Position numbers and translations under genes: made by a program. A stretch of DNA of 64,000 nucleotides from CAWDBV01 sp963800705 (GTDB lineage: Bacteria > Actinomycetota > Thermoleophilia > Solirubrobacterales > 70-9): NCBI GenBank assembly GCA_963800705.1, contig CAWDBV010000008.1, positions 12,531 to 76,530 on the forward strand, written 5' to 3'. Under the pieces are notes generated by a model. That model was not told the DNA's origin. It worked only from the letters and a program-made list of their open reading frames with translations, and searched no databases. Shown here piece by piece: positions 27,468 to 36,705 of this stretch (the stretch's first letter is position 1; the number at the start of each line of letters is the position of its first letter).

Positions 27468-28389
27468 CGCCGCCCCCCGTAGAACCATGTAATGACGGCC
27501 CGCGCGCCAGGACCAGCATCCGGTCGCGGAAGTTCGGCGCCCAGACGCGATCGGCGAGTCGCGTCGCGCGCGCGGTACCGACCAGTCCCTTCGCGAGGGC
27601 CGGGCTGTAGCCGCCGACCCGATCGAGGTAGTAGCGGACCGAGAACGCCTTCGGCGCGGTCGCGATCCCGAGCACCGAGAAGCCGTGGCGCCCGAGCAGC
27701 GTCGCGATGCTCTGCCGGGTGAAGTACTGGGTGTGAGTCGGGAGCACCGACCACCAGCGCTTGCCGAGCCCGCGCGCGACGCGGCTGCCGGCGTCGGGGA
27801 GCGCCAGCGCCAGCACGCCTTCGGGCATGAGCACCTCGGAGACCCGCTCCAACACCGCTCCGGGATCGGAGAGGTGCTCGACTACGTCGCCCATGAACGC
27901 GGCATCGAAGGAGCCGGCCTCGAGCTCGGCGTCGAGGATCTCGGCGGTCTCGACCTCGAGCCCGAGCGTGTCGCGGGCGTAGGCGGAGGCGAACTGGCTC
28001 GGCTCGACCCCGGCTCCGCTCCAGCCGCGCTTCACCGCCTCGTCGAGGAAGAAGCCGACCCAACATCCGAGGTCGATGATCCGCCGCTCGGGACGGGGCC
28101 CGGTCTGGGGCTCGATCCGATCGAGGATCCGGTTAGCGGTTTCGCGCTGCCCGGCTTCTTCGGTGATGTAGTCCTCGGACTCGGCGGCGGCATAGGCGGC
28201 GGAAAGCTCCTCAGCCGAGGGGACCCGCGCGAGCTGCATGTGCCCGCAGGTCTGGCAGCGGACGATGTCCGCGAGTGCGGTTCCATAGCGGTCTGTGGTC
28301 GGGATCAGCCCCCTCTCACCAGGGTCTCCCGCAACGCGCAGGTGATCGGTGAGCGGGCCGCGTCCGCATGCGGCGCACTGTGTCTCCAT
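27448..28389 (-). CDS. SAM-dependent methyltransferase with N-terminal zinc ribbon
   Basis: 313-residue class I methyltransferase beginning METQCAACG. Two CxxC pairs (CAAC and CQTC) separated by about 40 residues form a zinc ribbon, as in the protein at 10039. Motif I is IDLGCWVGFFLDEA, then GVEPSQFASAYA, SFDAAFMGDVVEHL and GVLALALPDAGS. The THTQYFTRQSIATLLGRHGF segment is typical of glycan-locus methyltransferases. It diverges from the DPM-like gene at 28424 across 34 bases, so the two may share a promoter region. Confidence 0.82.
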   Translation of the reverse strand: METQCAACGRGPLTDHLRVAGDPGERGLIPTTDRYGTALADIVRCQTCGHMQLARVPSAEELSAAYAAAESEDYITEEAGQRETANRILDRIEPQTGPRPERRIIDLGCWVGFFLDEAVKRGWSGAGVEPSQFASAYARDTLGLEVETAEILDAELEAGSFDAAFMGDVVEHLSDPGAVLERVSEVLMPEGVLALALPDAGSRVARGLGKRWWSVLPTHTQYFTRQSIATLLGRHGFSVLGIATAPKAFSVRYYLDRVGGYSPALAKGLVGTARATRLADRVWAPNFRDRMLVLARGPSLHGSTGGGATGGRS

Positions 28390-28423
28390 GGTCAGGTGAC
28401 GAGCCACCCTATGATCGCACCCC

Positions 28424-29392
28424 GTGGCTGAGGGAACCGGAGGGCGTGACCTCGCTCTGCTGAGCGTCGTAGCGCCCGTATTCAACGAAGAGGAAACGAT
28501 CAACGAGCTGCACCGGCGCGTCGCGGCGGCGCTCGGCGACCTGCCGTTCGAGCTGATCGTCGTCGACGACGGCTCGCGCGACCGCACCCCCGAGATCCTC
28601 GCCGAGATCGCCGCCGGCGACCAGAACGTCCGCGTCGTCAGGCTTTCGCGCAACTTCGGCCACCAGGCGGCGCTCACCGCCGGTCTCGATCACGCCCGCG
28701 GCGACGCAACGGTGATGATCGACGGCGACCTCCAGGACCCGCCCGAGGTGATTCCGGAGATGGTCGAGCGCTGGCGCGGCGGCGCCGACGTCGTCTATGC
28801 GGTGCGCGCGAAGCGCCCCGGCGAGACGCGGCTCAAGCTCGCCACCGCTCGCTGGTTCTACCGCTTCTTCGGGCGCATCGCCCAGATCGAGCTGCCCGAG
28901 CAGGCGGGCGACTTCCGGCTGCTGGACCGCCGCGCGCTCGACGCGCTGCTCGAGATGCGCGAGCGGAGCCGCTTCCTGCGCGGGATGAGCGTCTGGGTCG
29001 GCTTCGAGCAGGCCCAGGTCACCTACGAGCGCGATGCCCGCCACGCCGGCGACACGAAGTACACGCCGATGAAGATGATCCGCTTCTCGCTCGACGCGAT
29101 CTCCTCCTTCTCTTATAGGCCGCTGCAGGCGGCGACGATTCTGGGCTTCGTCTTCTCGATCATCGCCTTCCTCGCGATCCCGGTCGCGATCGGATTCCGG
29201 ATCGCGGGCGAGTTCGTCCCCGGGATCACCACCGTGCTGTTGGTCGTGCTCTTGCTCGGCGGCATCCAGCTGATCACGGTCGGGATCATCGGCGAGTACC
29301 TGGGCCGCGTCTACGAGGAGGTCAAGGGCCGGCCTTTGTACGTCGTCCGCGACCGCCTCAATCTCGAAGCTCCAAACGAGCCGCCCGAATGA
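28424..29392 (+). CDS. Polyprenyl-phosphate glycosyltransferase, DPM1/ArnC-like GT2
   Basis: GT2 enzyme with two C-terminal membrane helices, 322 residues, GTG start. Features are VVAPVFNEEETI, VVDDGSRDRTPE, RNFGHQAALTAGLDHARGD, the DGD metal motif in MIDGDLQDPPE, then QAGDFRLLDRRA and GDTKYTPMKMIRFSLDAI. It ends with GEYLGRVYEEVKGRPLYVVRDR after the helices. This is the second such enzyme in the window and a paralog of the one at 19286. It makes a polyprenyl-phospho-sugar, likely a donor for GT-C enzymes such as the trio upstream. The stop overlaps the next ATG (ATGA). Confidence 0.9.
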   Translation: MAEGTGGRDLALLSVVAPVFNEEETINELHRRVAAALGDLPFELIVVDDGSRDRTPEILAEIAAGDQNVRVVRLSRNFGHQAALTAGLDHARGDATVMIDGDLQDPPEVIPEMVERWRGGADVVYAVRAKRPGETRLKLATARWFYRFFGRIAQIELPEQAGDFRLLDRRALDALLEMRERSRFLRGMSVWVGFEQAQVTYERDARHAGDTKYTPMKMIRFSLDAISSFSYRPLQAATILGFVFSIIAFLAIPVAIGFRIAGEFVPGITTVLLVVLLLGGIQLITVGIIGEYLGRVYEEVKGRPLYVVRDRLNLEAPNEPPE

Positions 29393-30747
29393 GGATCGCC
29401 GTGGTCGGGGCCGGGATCACCGGCCTGGTCGCGGCCCACCGCCTCGGCGCCGAAGGCCACAGCTGCGATGTGTACGAGCGCTGGCCCGGGCTCGGCGGCC
29501 AGGTGGCGACGCTCGACGTCGGCGGCGGGCAGAGGCTCGAGCACTACTACCACCACCTATTCACCTCTGACCTCGAGATCGCCGCGCTCTACGACGAGCT
29601 CGGGATGGGCGAGGAGATCGAATGGCTTCCGTCGAGCATGGCCGTGTTCGCGGAGGGCCGCAGCCACGCCTTCACGACTCCGCTCGACCTGCTGCGCTAC
29701 CGGCCGCTTTCGCTGCGCTCGAGGCTGCGGATGGGGGCCGCGGTGCTGCGGCTCTCGCGGCGGCACAAGGAGGCGGGCGAGCTCGCCGAGATGAGCGCCC
29801 ACTCCTGGATCGAGAAGAACATGGGGGCTGAGGTCTGGGAGAAGCTCTGGGGACCGCTGCTGCGCGCCAAGTTCGGCAACCGCGCCGAGGACATCTCGAT
29901 GGCGTGGCTGTGGGCGAAGCTGACCGTCCGCCGCCGAATGGAGGGCTCCGAGGCCCGCCAGGAGAAGCTCGGCTATCCGCGCGGCGGCTGGCAGCCGCTG
30001 CTTGAGCGGCTGCGGCGCGAGGTCGAGGGCCGGGGCGGCCAGGTCCTGATCGACCGGCCGGTGGCGCAGATCCGCTCAGCCGGAGAGGGCTTCCGGCTCG
30101 ACTGGGGCCCGCCGGACTCGTTCCGGGCCGGCCTCGACCCGCGGCGCTTCGAGCGCGCCGGCACGGAGGACTACGACGCCGTGCTCGCCACGACCCCGAG
30201 CGACATCTTCGAGGAGATGCTCGACGGAGAGCTCGCCGCCGCGGTCGGTGAGGATTACATCGGCCGGCTGCACTCGATCTCCTACCACGCTGCGCTCTGC
30301 GTGCTGCTCGAGCTCGACCGCGGCTTCTCGCCGTTCTACTGGACCAACATCGCCGACGGCGAGCTGCCGTTCATCGGGCTGATCGAGCAGACCAACCTGA
30401 TTGAACCGTCCAGATATGGAGGGCGGCACTTCCTCTACATCGCCAACTACCTCGAGCCCGGCCACGAGCTGCTCGGCCTCTCCAACGACGAGCTGCTGGC
30501 GCGCTACGAGCCCGGGCTGCGCCGCGTCAACCCCGATTACTCGCCGGACTGGATCCGCAACGCGTGGATCTTTCGCGAGCCGGCTGCTCAGCCGATCGTC
30601 GACGTCGGCTACGCCGAGCGGATCCCGCCCTTCAAGACCCCGGTCCCGGGGCTGCTGCTCGCCAACACGACCCAGATCTACCCCGAGGACCGCGGCACCA
30701 ACTACAGCGTCAGGCTCGGGAACGAGGTCTCGAAGCTGATCGGCTGA
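29389..30747 (+). CDS. FAD-dependent oxidoreductase (amine oxidase/protoporphyrinogen oxidase-like)
   Basis: 452-residue flavoprotein. The N-terminal dinucleotide motif IAVVGAGITGLVAAHRL with an acidic end (VYERWPGLGGQ) binds FAD. The C-terminal LLLANTTQIYPEDRGTNYSVRLG closes the FAD site as in NAD(P)-binding amine oxidase-type proteins. The closest recognisable families are protoporphyrinogen oxidase-like proteins often found in glycosyltransferase loci, and UDP-galactopyranose mutase is a more distant possibility. It is coupled to the DPM-like gene by an ATGA overlap, suggesting it modifies the sugar or lipid carrier of that enzyme. Substrate unknown. Confidence 0.8.
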   Translation: MRIAVVGAGITGLVAAHRLGAEGHSCDVYERWPGLGGQVATLDVGGGQRLEHYYHHLFTSDLEIAALYDELGMGEEIEWLPSSMAVFAEGRSHAFTTPLDLLRYRPLSLRSRLRMGAAVLRLSRRHKEAGELAEMSAHSWIEKNMGAEVWEKLWGPLLRAKFGNRAEDISMAWLWAKLTVRRRMEGSEARQEKLGYPRGGWQPLLERLRREVEGRGGQVLIDRPVAQIRSAGEGFRLDWGPPDSFRAGLDPRRFERAGTEDYDAVLATTPSDIFEEMLDGELAAAVGEDYIGRLHSISYHAALCVLLELDRGFSPFYWTNIADGELPFIGLIEQTNLIEPSRYGGRHFLYIANYLEPGHELLGLSNDELLARYEPGLRRVNPDYSPDWIRNAWIFREPAAQPIVDVGYAERIPPFKTPVPGLLLANTTQIYPEDRGTNYSVRLGNEVSKLIG

Positions 30748-30753
30748 TACGGG

Positions 30754-31158
30754 CTAGTGATCGCCCGGCTTGGTGCCCGGCGGGGCGTAGCGGTTGTGGA
30801 GCATCAGCGAGTTGCCGTCAGGGTCCCTGAAGTAGGCCATGTGGCAGACGCCGCTGTCCATCGTGTCGGCCTCGAAGCTGACGCCCTTGCCCTCGAGCTG
30901 CTTGCGGGCGGCCTCGACGTCCTCGACATGGAGCGCCACCGGCGCACCGTGCGGGACAAAGTCCATCCCGAAGGCGTCGGTCTGCATCAGCGCGATCGTC
31001 AGCGAGCCGGTCTCATACTCGCCGGCGGGGAAGTCACCCCACTGCTTCGAGAACGGCATCCCGAGCGTCTCGCCGTAGAACTGCTTCGCCTTCTCGTAGT
31101 CCTGAGTCGGCAGGCAGATGAAATCGGTCTTGGTTACAAGCGATGTGTCTGCGGTCAT
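30754..31158 (-). CDS. VOC-family (glyoxalase/bleomycin resistance) protein
   Basis: 134-residue vicinal oxygen chelate protein with one pair of beta-alpha-beta-beta-beta modules: DFICLPTQDYEKAKQFYGETLGM, then VALHVEDVEAARKQLEGKGV and CHMAYFRDPDGNSLMLHNRY. The DPDGN turn is the usual C-terminal signature. ATG at 31158 is preceded by AAGGAG, which decides the start although the frame is open further upstream. Metal-dependent lyase or dioxygenase activity is possible but substrate is unknown. It is convergent with the flavoprotein gene (6-base gap) and downstream of the formate dehydrogenase gene on the same strand. Confidence 0.85.
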   Translation of the reverse strand: MTADTSLVTKTDFICLPTQDYEKAKQFYGETLGMPFSKQWGDFPAGEYETGSLTIALMQTDAFGMDFVPHGAPVALHVEDVEAARKQLEGKGVSFEADTMDSGVCHMAYFRDPDGNSLMLHNRYAPPGTKPGDH

Positions 31159-31195
31159 CCGCGCTCCTTGGTCGTTGGATTTATCCACCCCTTGA

Positions 31196-32395
31196 TCAGT
31201 TCGCGAACCTCGCCGCCTCCTCCGAGCCGCCGGTCGCATCACCGGCGCTGTACGCGTGGGCGCCGGCGCCGGCGAGCTCGCCACCGTCGACGATCAGGTA
31301 CTCCTCGCGCAGCGGCCGGTCGGCGAGCCAGGACTCGAGGATCTCTCGCACGCCGGCGGCGTAGCGCGCCTGGGCCGAGAGGCTGGTGCCGGAGATGTGC
31401 GGGGTCATGCCGTGGTTGGCCATCGTCCGCCAGGGATGGTCGCCGGGAGCCGGCTGCGGGAACCAGACGTCGCCGGCGTAGCCGGCGAGCTGCCCGGACT
31501 CGAGCGCGCGGGCGATGGCGTCGCGGTCGCAGATCTTTCCGCGCGCGGTGTTGATCAGGTAGGCGCCGCGCTTCATTCGCCCGATCAGCTCGTCGTCGAA
31601 GAGGTGCTCGGTCTCCGGGTGGAGCGGCGCGTTGATCGTCACCACGTCGCAGACCTCGACCAGCGACTCGGGCGAGTCGTGGAAGCTGGCGCCGAGCTCC
31701 TTCTCGACTTCATCCGGCAGCCGGTGACGGTCGGTGTAGTGAAGCCCGACGTCGAACGGCTCCAGCCTGCGCAGGACGGCGGAGCCGATCCGCCCGGCGG
31801 CGACGGTCCCGACCTGCATCCCCTCGAGGTCGTAGGAGCGCGCGGCGCAGTCGGCGATGTTCCATCCTCCCTCGACGACCGTCTGGTAGGAGGGGATGTA
31901 GTTGCGGACCAGCGCCAGGATCATCATCACGACGTGCTCGGCGACGCTGATGCTGTTGCAGTAGGTGACCTCGGCGACCGTGATGCCGGCGTCCATCGCG
32001 GCCTGGAGGTCGACGTGGTCGGAGCCGATGCCGGCGGTGATCGCGAGCTTCAGGTTCGGGGCCTTGGCGATCCGCTCGGCGGTCAGGTACGCGGGCCAGA
32101 AGGGCTGCGAGATCACCACCTCGGCGTCGGCGAGCTCGCGTTCGAACTCGGAGTCCGTCCCGTCCTTGTCGGAGGTGACGACGAGCTCGTGGCCGCCCTG
32201 CTCGAGGAAGCTGCGCAGGCCGAGTTCTCCGGAGACGCTCCCGAGCAGCTCGCCGGGGTTGAAGTCGACCGCCTCCGGCGTCGGCGTCGACTGCCCGTCG
32301 GGGTACCGCTGGATGGCCGGAATCCCCTCGCGCGGGTACTGCGGTGGGTAGCCATCAACGGGGTCGTCGTAGAGAACGCAGAGGACTTTCGCCAT
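31196..32395 (-). CDS. fdh: NAD-dependent formate dehydrogenase
   Basis: Metal-free NAD-dependent formate dehydrogenase of the D-2-hydroxyacid dehydrogenase fold, oxidising formate to CO2. It has 399 residues, the family's usual length. Specific signatures are AGIGSDHVDL, VTYCNSISVAEHVVMMIL, GTVAAGRIG for NAD, INTARGKICDRDA, GYAGDVWFPQPAP and the catalytic histidine in GMTPHISGTSLSAQ. Together these separate it from generic hydroxyacid dehydrogenases. Start MAKVLCVLYDD at 32395. It sits alone inside the glycan locus with a VOC gene downstream. It may supply NADH or dispose of formate. Confidence 0.95.
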   Translation of the reverse strand: MAKVLCVLYDDPVDGYPPQYPREGIPAIQRYPDGQSTPTPEAVDFNPGELLGSVSGELGLRSFLEQGGHELVVTSDKDGTDSEFERELADAEVVISQPFWPAYLTAERIAKAPNLKLAITAGIGSDHVDLQAAMDAGITVAEVTYCNSISVAEHVVMMILALVRNYIPSYQTVVEGGWNIADCAARSYDLEGMQVGTVAAGRIGSAVLRRLEPFDVGLHYTDRHRLPDEVEKELGASFHDSPESLVEVCDVVTINAPLHPETEHLFDDELIGRMKRGAYLINTARGKICDRDAIARALESGQLAGYAGDVWFPQPAPGDHPWRTMANHGMTPHISGTSLSAQARYAAGVREILESWLADRPLREEYLIVDGGELAGAGAHAYSAGDATGGSEEAARFAN

Positions 32396-32453
32396 CGCCG
32401 CGAGCCTACGTGATGGCGGGTCAAGGCGGGGGCGGGCGCGGCTTTGAGGGCGC

Positions 32454-32792
32454 TCAGACGATGCCGCGGAAGGGGCGCTTCTCCGGCTCGGAGAGCTCGT
32501 CGAGCAGCCAGTCGAGCCAGCGCTCGAGCCGGGCCGTGTCGCTGTAACCGTCGGCGACCAGCTCGACGTTGGTGCCCCATCCCTTCTCGGAGAGCGCAAC
32601 CTCGATGCTCGTCGCCTCGGCCGCAACCGAGGCCTCCCAAGCGAGCTGCGTCTCCGGTTCGCACTCGGTCACCTCGACGTTCGCCGACTCGCCGAGCAGC
32701 GCTGTGGCCCAGGCCTGCATGCGGCTGGGCTCCTCCAGCAGCTGCCAGAGCTCGGGCTGTGACTTGACCAATGTGCGTTCTGCGGATGGCAT
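32454..32792 (-). CDS. SRPBCC-like small protein
   Basis: 112 residues beginning MPSAERTLVKSQPELWQLLEEPSRM. The alternation of a helix, strands (ANVEVTECEPETQLAWEAS, TSIEVALSEKGWGTNVELVADG) and a long C-terminal helix (ARLERWLDWLLDELSEPEK) resembles the SRPBCC/START lipid-binding fold. No catalytic residue is expected in this fold. The start was taken at the ATG at 32792, with an in-frame opening upstream ignored. It diverges from the GT2 gene at 32853. Function unknown. Confidence 0.55.
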   Translation of the reverse strand: MPSAERTLVKSQPELWQLLEEPSRMQAWATALLGESANVEVTECEPETQLAWEASVAAEATSIEVALSEKGWGTNVELVADGYSDTARLERWLDWLLDELSEPEKRPFRGIV

Positions 32793-32852
32793 TCGGGTGC
32801 TGGTTTCGGGGTCCCCGCCGTAAATCCCTGCGCCCGGGAGAATCCGTGCGCG

Positions 32853-33899
32853 ATGCACGCCTCCGCCCAACGGGTCGCCATCTGCATGGCCGCGTATAAC
32901 CCCGAGCCCGAGCTGTTCCGGGACCAGATCGAGTCGATCCGCGCTCAGAGCCACAGCGAGTGGACATGCGTTATCAGCGACGACGCATCGGATCCAGACC
33001 GCCGTGCGGCTATGGAGGAGGCGGTCCGAGGCGACGAGCGCTTCCGGCTGCTCGAGAGCGCCGCCGCGCGACTGGGCTTCTACCGTAACTTCGAGCGCGC
33101 GCTCGAGGCCGCGGATCCCGCCGCCCCCTACGTCGCGCTCGCCGACCATGACGACCGCTGGTACCCCGACAAGCTCTCGACACTGCTCGAGGCGATCTCC
33201 AGGACGGGCGCGCAGCTCGTCTACAGCGACGCGCGCGCGGTCGAGCCCTCCGGTGCCGAGGTCCGCCCGACGATGTGGTCTCCCGACGAGCGCCCGAACC
33301 AGTGGACCGACCTGGCCACGATGCTGATCGCCAACACGGTCACCGGCGCGGCGTCGATGTTTCGCCGCGAGCTGCTCGCCGCGGCGCTTCCCTTCCCCGA
33401 GCTGCCGGGCAAGCCCTACCACGACCACTGGCTTGCCGCCGTCGCGCTCGCCTCCGGCGAGCTCGACTACGTCGACCGCCCGCTCTATGACTGGGTCCGG
33501 CACCCCGAGAGCGTCGTCGTCGGCGAGACCGCCCTGCTGCGCCCGGCGGACTTCGGCCGCCTCGACCTACATCCGATGCGGGCGCTGCGACGCGGCCCGC
33601 GCGCGGCTGCCGGCGGGGCGCTCGCCGCCTGGGAGCCCGACGAGCGCGACCAGCTTCGGCGGCTCGAGCTGACCGCGGCCGAGATCTCCTCAAGGCTCGG
33701 AGACCGAATCGAGCCCGGCAAGCGACGGGCTCTGCGCGGGATCGAGGCCGCCGATTCGGCCCGTGGGGCGCTCCGCCTCGCCGGGCGCTGGGCGCGCGCC
33801 CGGGTCACCAACGGCGCCTCAATGGGGCGCGAGCTGCTGCTGCTGCGGGGAATCGGTGCCCGGCGTCTCGCCCGCCTACGCGGAAGGCCGGCGCGATGA
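32853..33899 (+). CDS. GT2 family glycosyltransferase
   Basis: Family 2 glycosyltransferase of 348 residues. It has VAICMAAYNPEPELFRDQIESI, SDDASDPDRRAAM, a metal-binding DHDD in VALADHDDRW, LVYSDARAVEP and a DHW base region in KPYHDHWLAAVALA. This arrangement resembles rhamnosyltransferase-type GT2 enzymes. The last 110 residues are arginine- and leucine-rich helices. ATG at 32853 begins an overlapping chain of four genes (GT2, methyltransferase, CmcI-type fusion, GT2-like) on the plus strand. Confidence 0.88.
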   Translation: MHASAQRVAICMAAYNPEPELFRDQIESIRAQSHSEWTCVISDDASDPDRRAAMEEAVRGDERFRLLESAAARLGFYRNFERALEAADPAAPYVALADHDDRWYPDKLSTLLEAISRTGAQLVYSDARAVEPSGAEVRPTMWSPDERPNQWTDLATMLIANTVTGAASMFRRELLAAALPFPELPGKPYHDHWLAAVALASGELDYVDRPLYDWVRHPESVVVGETALLRPADFGRLDLHPMRALRRGPRAAAGGALAAWEPDERDQLRRLELTAAEISSRLGDRIEPGKRRALRGIEAADSARGALRLAGRWARARVTNGASMGRELLLLRGIGARRLARLRGRPAR

Positions 33900-34795
33900 G
33901 CGCCGAGGCGCCAGTACCGCCGCCGGACCTGATCGGCCGCGTCGGGGTCGTCGACAAGAGCGACACGGAGATCTTCCTTTGGTCCGGGCAACAAATGCGG
34001 GAGGAGATCGACGAGCTGCTCGGCAACGATTGGTCCTGGGAGCACAAGTCGGTGCTCGACTTCGGCTGCGGCGCCGGGCGGCTGACCCGCCACCTGCTCG
34101 ACGTCGCCGCCGCGGGTACCGAGGTGAGTGCATGCGACGTCGACCCGCAGAGCATGGAGTGGGTGCGCGAGAACCTCGTGCCGCCGCTCGCCGCCGCGCC
34201 GACGACCGAGATGCTGCCTCCGCTGCCGTTCAAGCAGGCGAGCTTCGACCTCGTGCTCGCGACCTCGGTCTTCACCCACATCGATTTGACCTGGGCGCCC
34301 TGGCTGGTCGAGCTGCGCCGGGTGCTGAAGCCCGGCGGCCTTTTTCTTGCGAGCTTCCTCGGCCCGGCGATGTCCAAGGGAGTCGCCGGCGAGCCCTGGG
34401 ACGAGGAGCTGGTCGGCGCCAACGTTCACATCTCCAACATGTCGACCAACGTTCTGCACTCGCCTTGGTGGCTGCGCGCGCACTGGGGACGCGCGTTCGA
34501 GATCCTCGAGCTGCGCGAGTCGGGCTTCGCGGCGCCCTCTGGCGAGGGCGAGGGTCAGGGGGTATTGCTCGGCCGGCGCCGCGACGTGAAGGTGACCGCC
34601 GAGGAGCTGTTCGAGCCCGAACCCGGCGAGCCGCGCGAGTTCTCCGCCGCCGCCCACAACGTCCGCAAGCTGCGGCTCCAGGCCGCACAGCTCGAGGCCC
34701 AGCTCCAGGCGGCCGTCCTCGACGCCGCCGCCGCGCGTGAAGAGCTCGCGCGGCTGCGCCGCGAGCGGGGCCAATTGGGACAATCCGAGCAATGA
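33896..34795 (+). CDS. SAM-dependent methyltransferase with coiled-coil tail
   Basis: Class I methyltransferase of 299 residues; ATG overlaps the preceding stop (ATGA). Motif I VLDFGCGAGRLTRHLLD, then ACDVDPQSM, FDLVLATSVFTHIDL and LKPGGLFLASFLGP. After residue 240 a helical heptad-rich tail (VRKLRLQAAQLEAQLQAAVLD, then AAAREELARLRRER) suggests a short coiled coil ending the protein. Such tails on glycan methyltransferases can set oligomer state or recruit partners. It is translated with the next CmcI-type fusion (ATGA overlap). Confidence 0.82.
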   Translation: MSAEAPVPPPDLIGRVGVVDKSDTEIFLWSGQQMREEIDELLGNDWSWEHKSVLDFGCGAGRLTRHLLDVAAAGTEVSACDVDPQSMEWVRENLVPPLAAAPTTEMLPPLPFKQASFDLVLATSVFTHIDLTWAPWLVELRRVLKPGGLFLASFLGPAMSKGVAGEPWDEELVGANVHISNMSTNVLHSPWWLRAHWGRAFEILELRESGFAAPSGEGEGQGVLLGRRRDVKVTAEELFEPEPGEPREFSAAAHNVRKLRLQAAQLEAQLQAAVLDAAAAREELARLRRERGQLGQSEQ

Positions 34796-36698
34796 AGAGC
34801 ACCGAGACCGGCAGCGAGACCGCCCCGCCGCGCGCCTCCGAGGAGGTGCGCGAGGAATTCGAGCGGCTTTTCTACTCGTCGGTCGGCCAGACCTGGGGCG
34901 GCGTGCGCTGGCTCGGCGTCCGCGCTTTCAAGCTTCCGCTCGATCTCTGGGTGATGCAGGAGATCGTCGCCGAGACCCGCCCGGAGCTGATCATCGAGAC
35001 CGGCGTTGCCGAGGGGGAACGACGCTCTTCTACGCGAACATCCTGGACCTGCTGGGTGGAGATGGCCGCATCATCGGCGTCGACGTCGACCTCTCGAAGG
35101 TCGACGAGCGCACCCGCAGCCACCCGCGGGTAACGCTGATCGAGGGCGGCTCGACCGACCCCGGCGTCGTCGCCCGCCTCGGTGAAGCCGCCGAGGGCAA
35201 GCGGGTGATGATCAACCTCGATGCCGACCATTCCGCGCTCCACGTGCTCGCCGAGCTGCGGGCGCTGTCGGGGCTGGTCAGCCCGGGCTGCTACCTCGTC
35301 GTCGAAGACACGATCGTCAACGGGAACCCCGTCGAGCCCGACTTCGGCCCCGGGCCTGGGGAGGCGCTCGAGCAGTGGCTCACGACCGCGCCCCCGTTCG
35401 AGGTCGACCGCGAGCGCGAGCGGCTGCTCGCCACCTTCAACAAGGGCGGCTACCTGCGACGCATCGGCGAGCCAGGCGAGCTCTCCCCGGCACCGCCACC
35501 CTCATCGCCCGCGACCGCCGAGCCTGCAACCCGCGCGACGTCGGCTCCGGCCGAGCCAAAGGCTCCCCTTGCCGGCGCCGGGCTCGCCGAGACCCGCAAA
35601 GCCGTCGCCGAGCTGGTTGAGGACGGATCGCAGGTGCTCGATCTCGGCTGTGGCAGCGGCGAGCTGGCGGCGCTTCTGCGCGAGAAGGGCTGCACGGTGG
35701 TCGGTGTCGAGGCCGACCTCGGCCTCGCCGCGCAAGCCGAGGAGATCTGCGAACACGTCCACCGTCGCGACCTCGACGACCCCGGGCTCGCCGACGACCT
35801 CGGCGAGAGCTCGTTCGACGCGGTGGTCGGCGTGCACGCGCTCGAGCGCGGCGGCCCGCGGCTACTCGAGGTCGCGCGCTCCCACCTCTCGCCACAGGGG
35901 CGGCTCGTCCTCGCGGTCGCCAATGCGGCTCACGCCAGCGCCCGCTTGGCGCTGCTCGAGGGCGAGCTCGAGCGCGTCGCCCCCGGCCGCCCCTACACCC
36001 TCGACACGCTCGACCGCGAGCTCGCCGACGCCGGATTCGCCCTGGCGCGGATCGGGCGCGAGCAGTCCGATGCGCCTGAGAGGGGTGGCGCCGGCGACCC
36101 GCTGTCCCGGACGATCGCCGCCCGACTCGCCGGCGACCTCGATGCGCGAACGCTGCGCCTGCTCACCGTCTCCTACCCCCTCCCTCGCGCCGACCTCGAG
36201 CTGCAGCGCAGCCGGATCACCGAGCTCGCCCGGCGCACCGACGAGCTCGCCGACGAGCTGGTGCGCCTCGAAGGCGCCGAGGCCGAAGCCGCGAATCTCC
36301 GCGAGGAGCTCGCCGGCACCAGGACCGAGCTCTCCGAGCGCGAGCCCGAGCTTCGTTCGCTTCGGGACGCGGTCGCGACCAGCTCCTCGCGGGTGCGCGA
36401 GCTGCGGGGCTCGCTGACCGCGGCAAGCGCCAAAGCTGAGGCGGAGAGCGCCGAAGCGGCGCGCCTCGGCCTCCAGGTCCGGCGGCTGGAGGCGGAGCTT
36501 CAGAGCACCCAGGAAGAGCTCGAGCGCCGCCACCGCGAGGCAGTCGGTGCCGGAGTGCGGTTGCAGCGGATCGAGCAGACGCTTCCGTTCCGCGCTTATC
36601 ACCGGCTGCGCACAATGCCCCCCCTTTCATGGATCGCCGCCCGCCGCGCCCGCGGCTACTACGCGGAGCTCGAGCGGGCGCGCGACGAGAACAGCTGA
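34792..36698 (+). CDS. CmcI-like hydroxylase/methyltransferase domain fused to a second methyltransferase and a coiled coil (frameshifted)
   Basis: About 635 residues after restoring one missing G in a G-run at about 35017. Residues 1-230 match the cephalosporin hydroxylase (CmcI) family: QTWGGVRW, LWVMQEIVAE..IETGVAEGGTTLFYANIL, IIGVDVDL and the metal-site strand MINLDADHSALHV, then GCYLVVEDT. Residues about 270-450 are a second Rossmann methyltransferase (VLDLGCGSGELAALL, VGVEADLG, FDAVVGVHALERG). About residues 460-620 are a long coiled coil (ITELARRTDELADELVRLE through ELQSTQEELERRHREA). The combination of two methyltransferase-like domains and a coiled coil is unusual. Role inferred: multi-site O-methylation of a surface glycan. 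Confidence 0.8.
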
Positions 36699-36705
36699 GG
36701 CAGCG

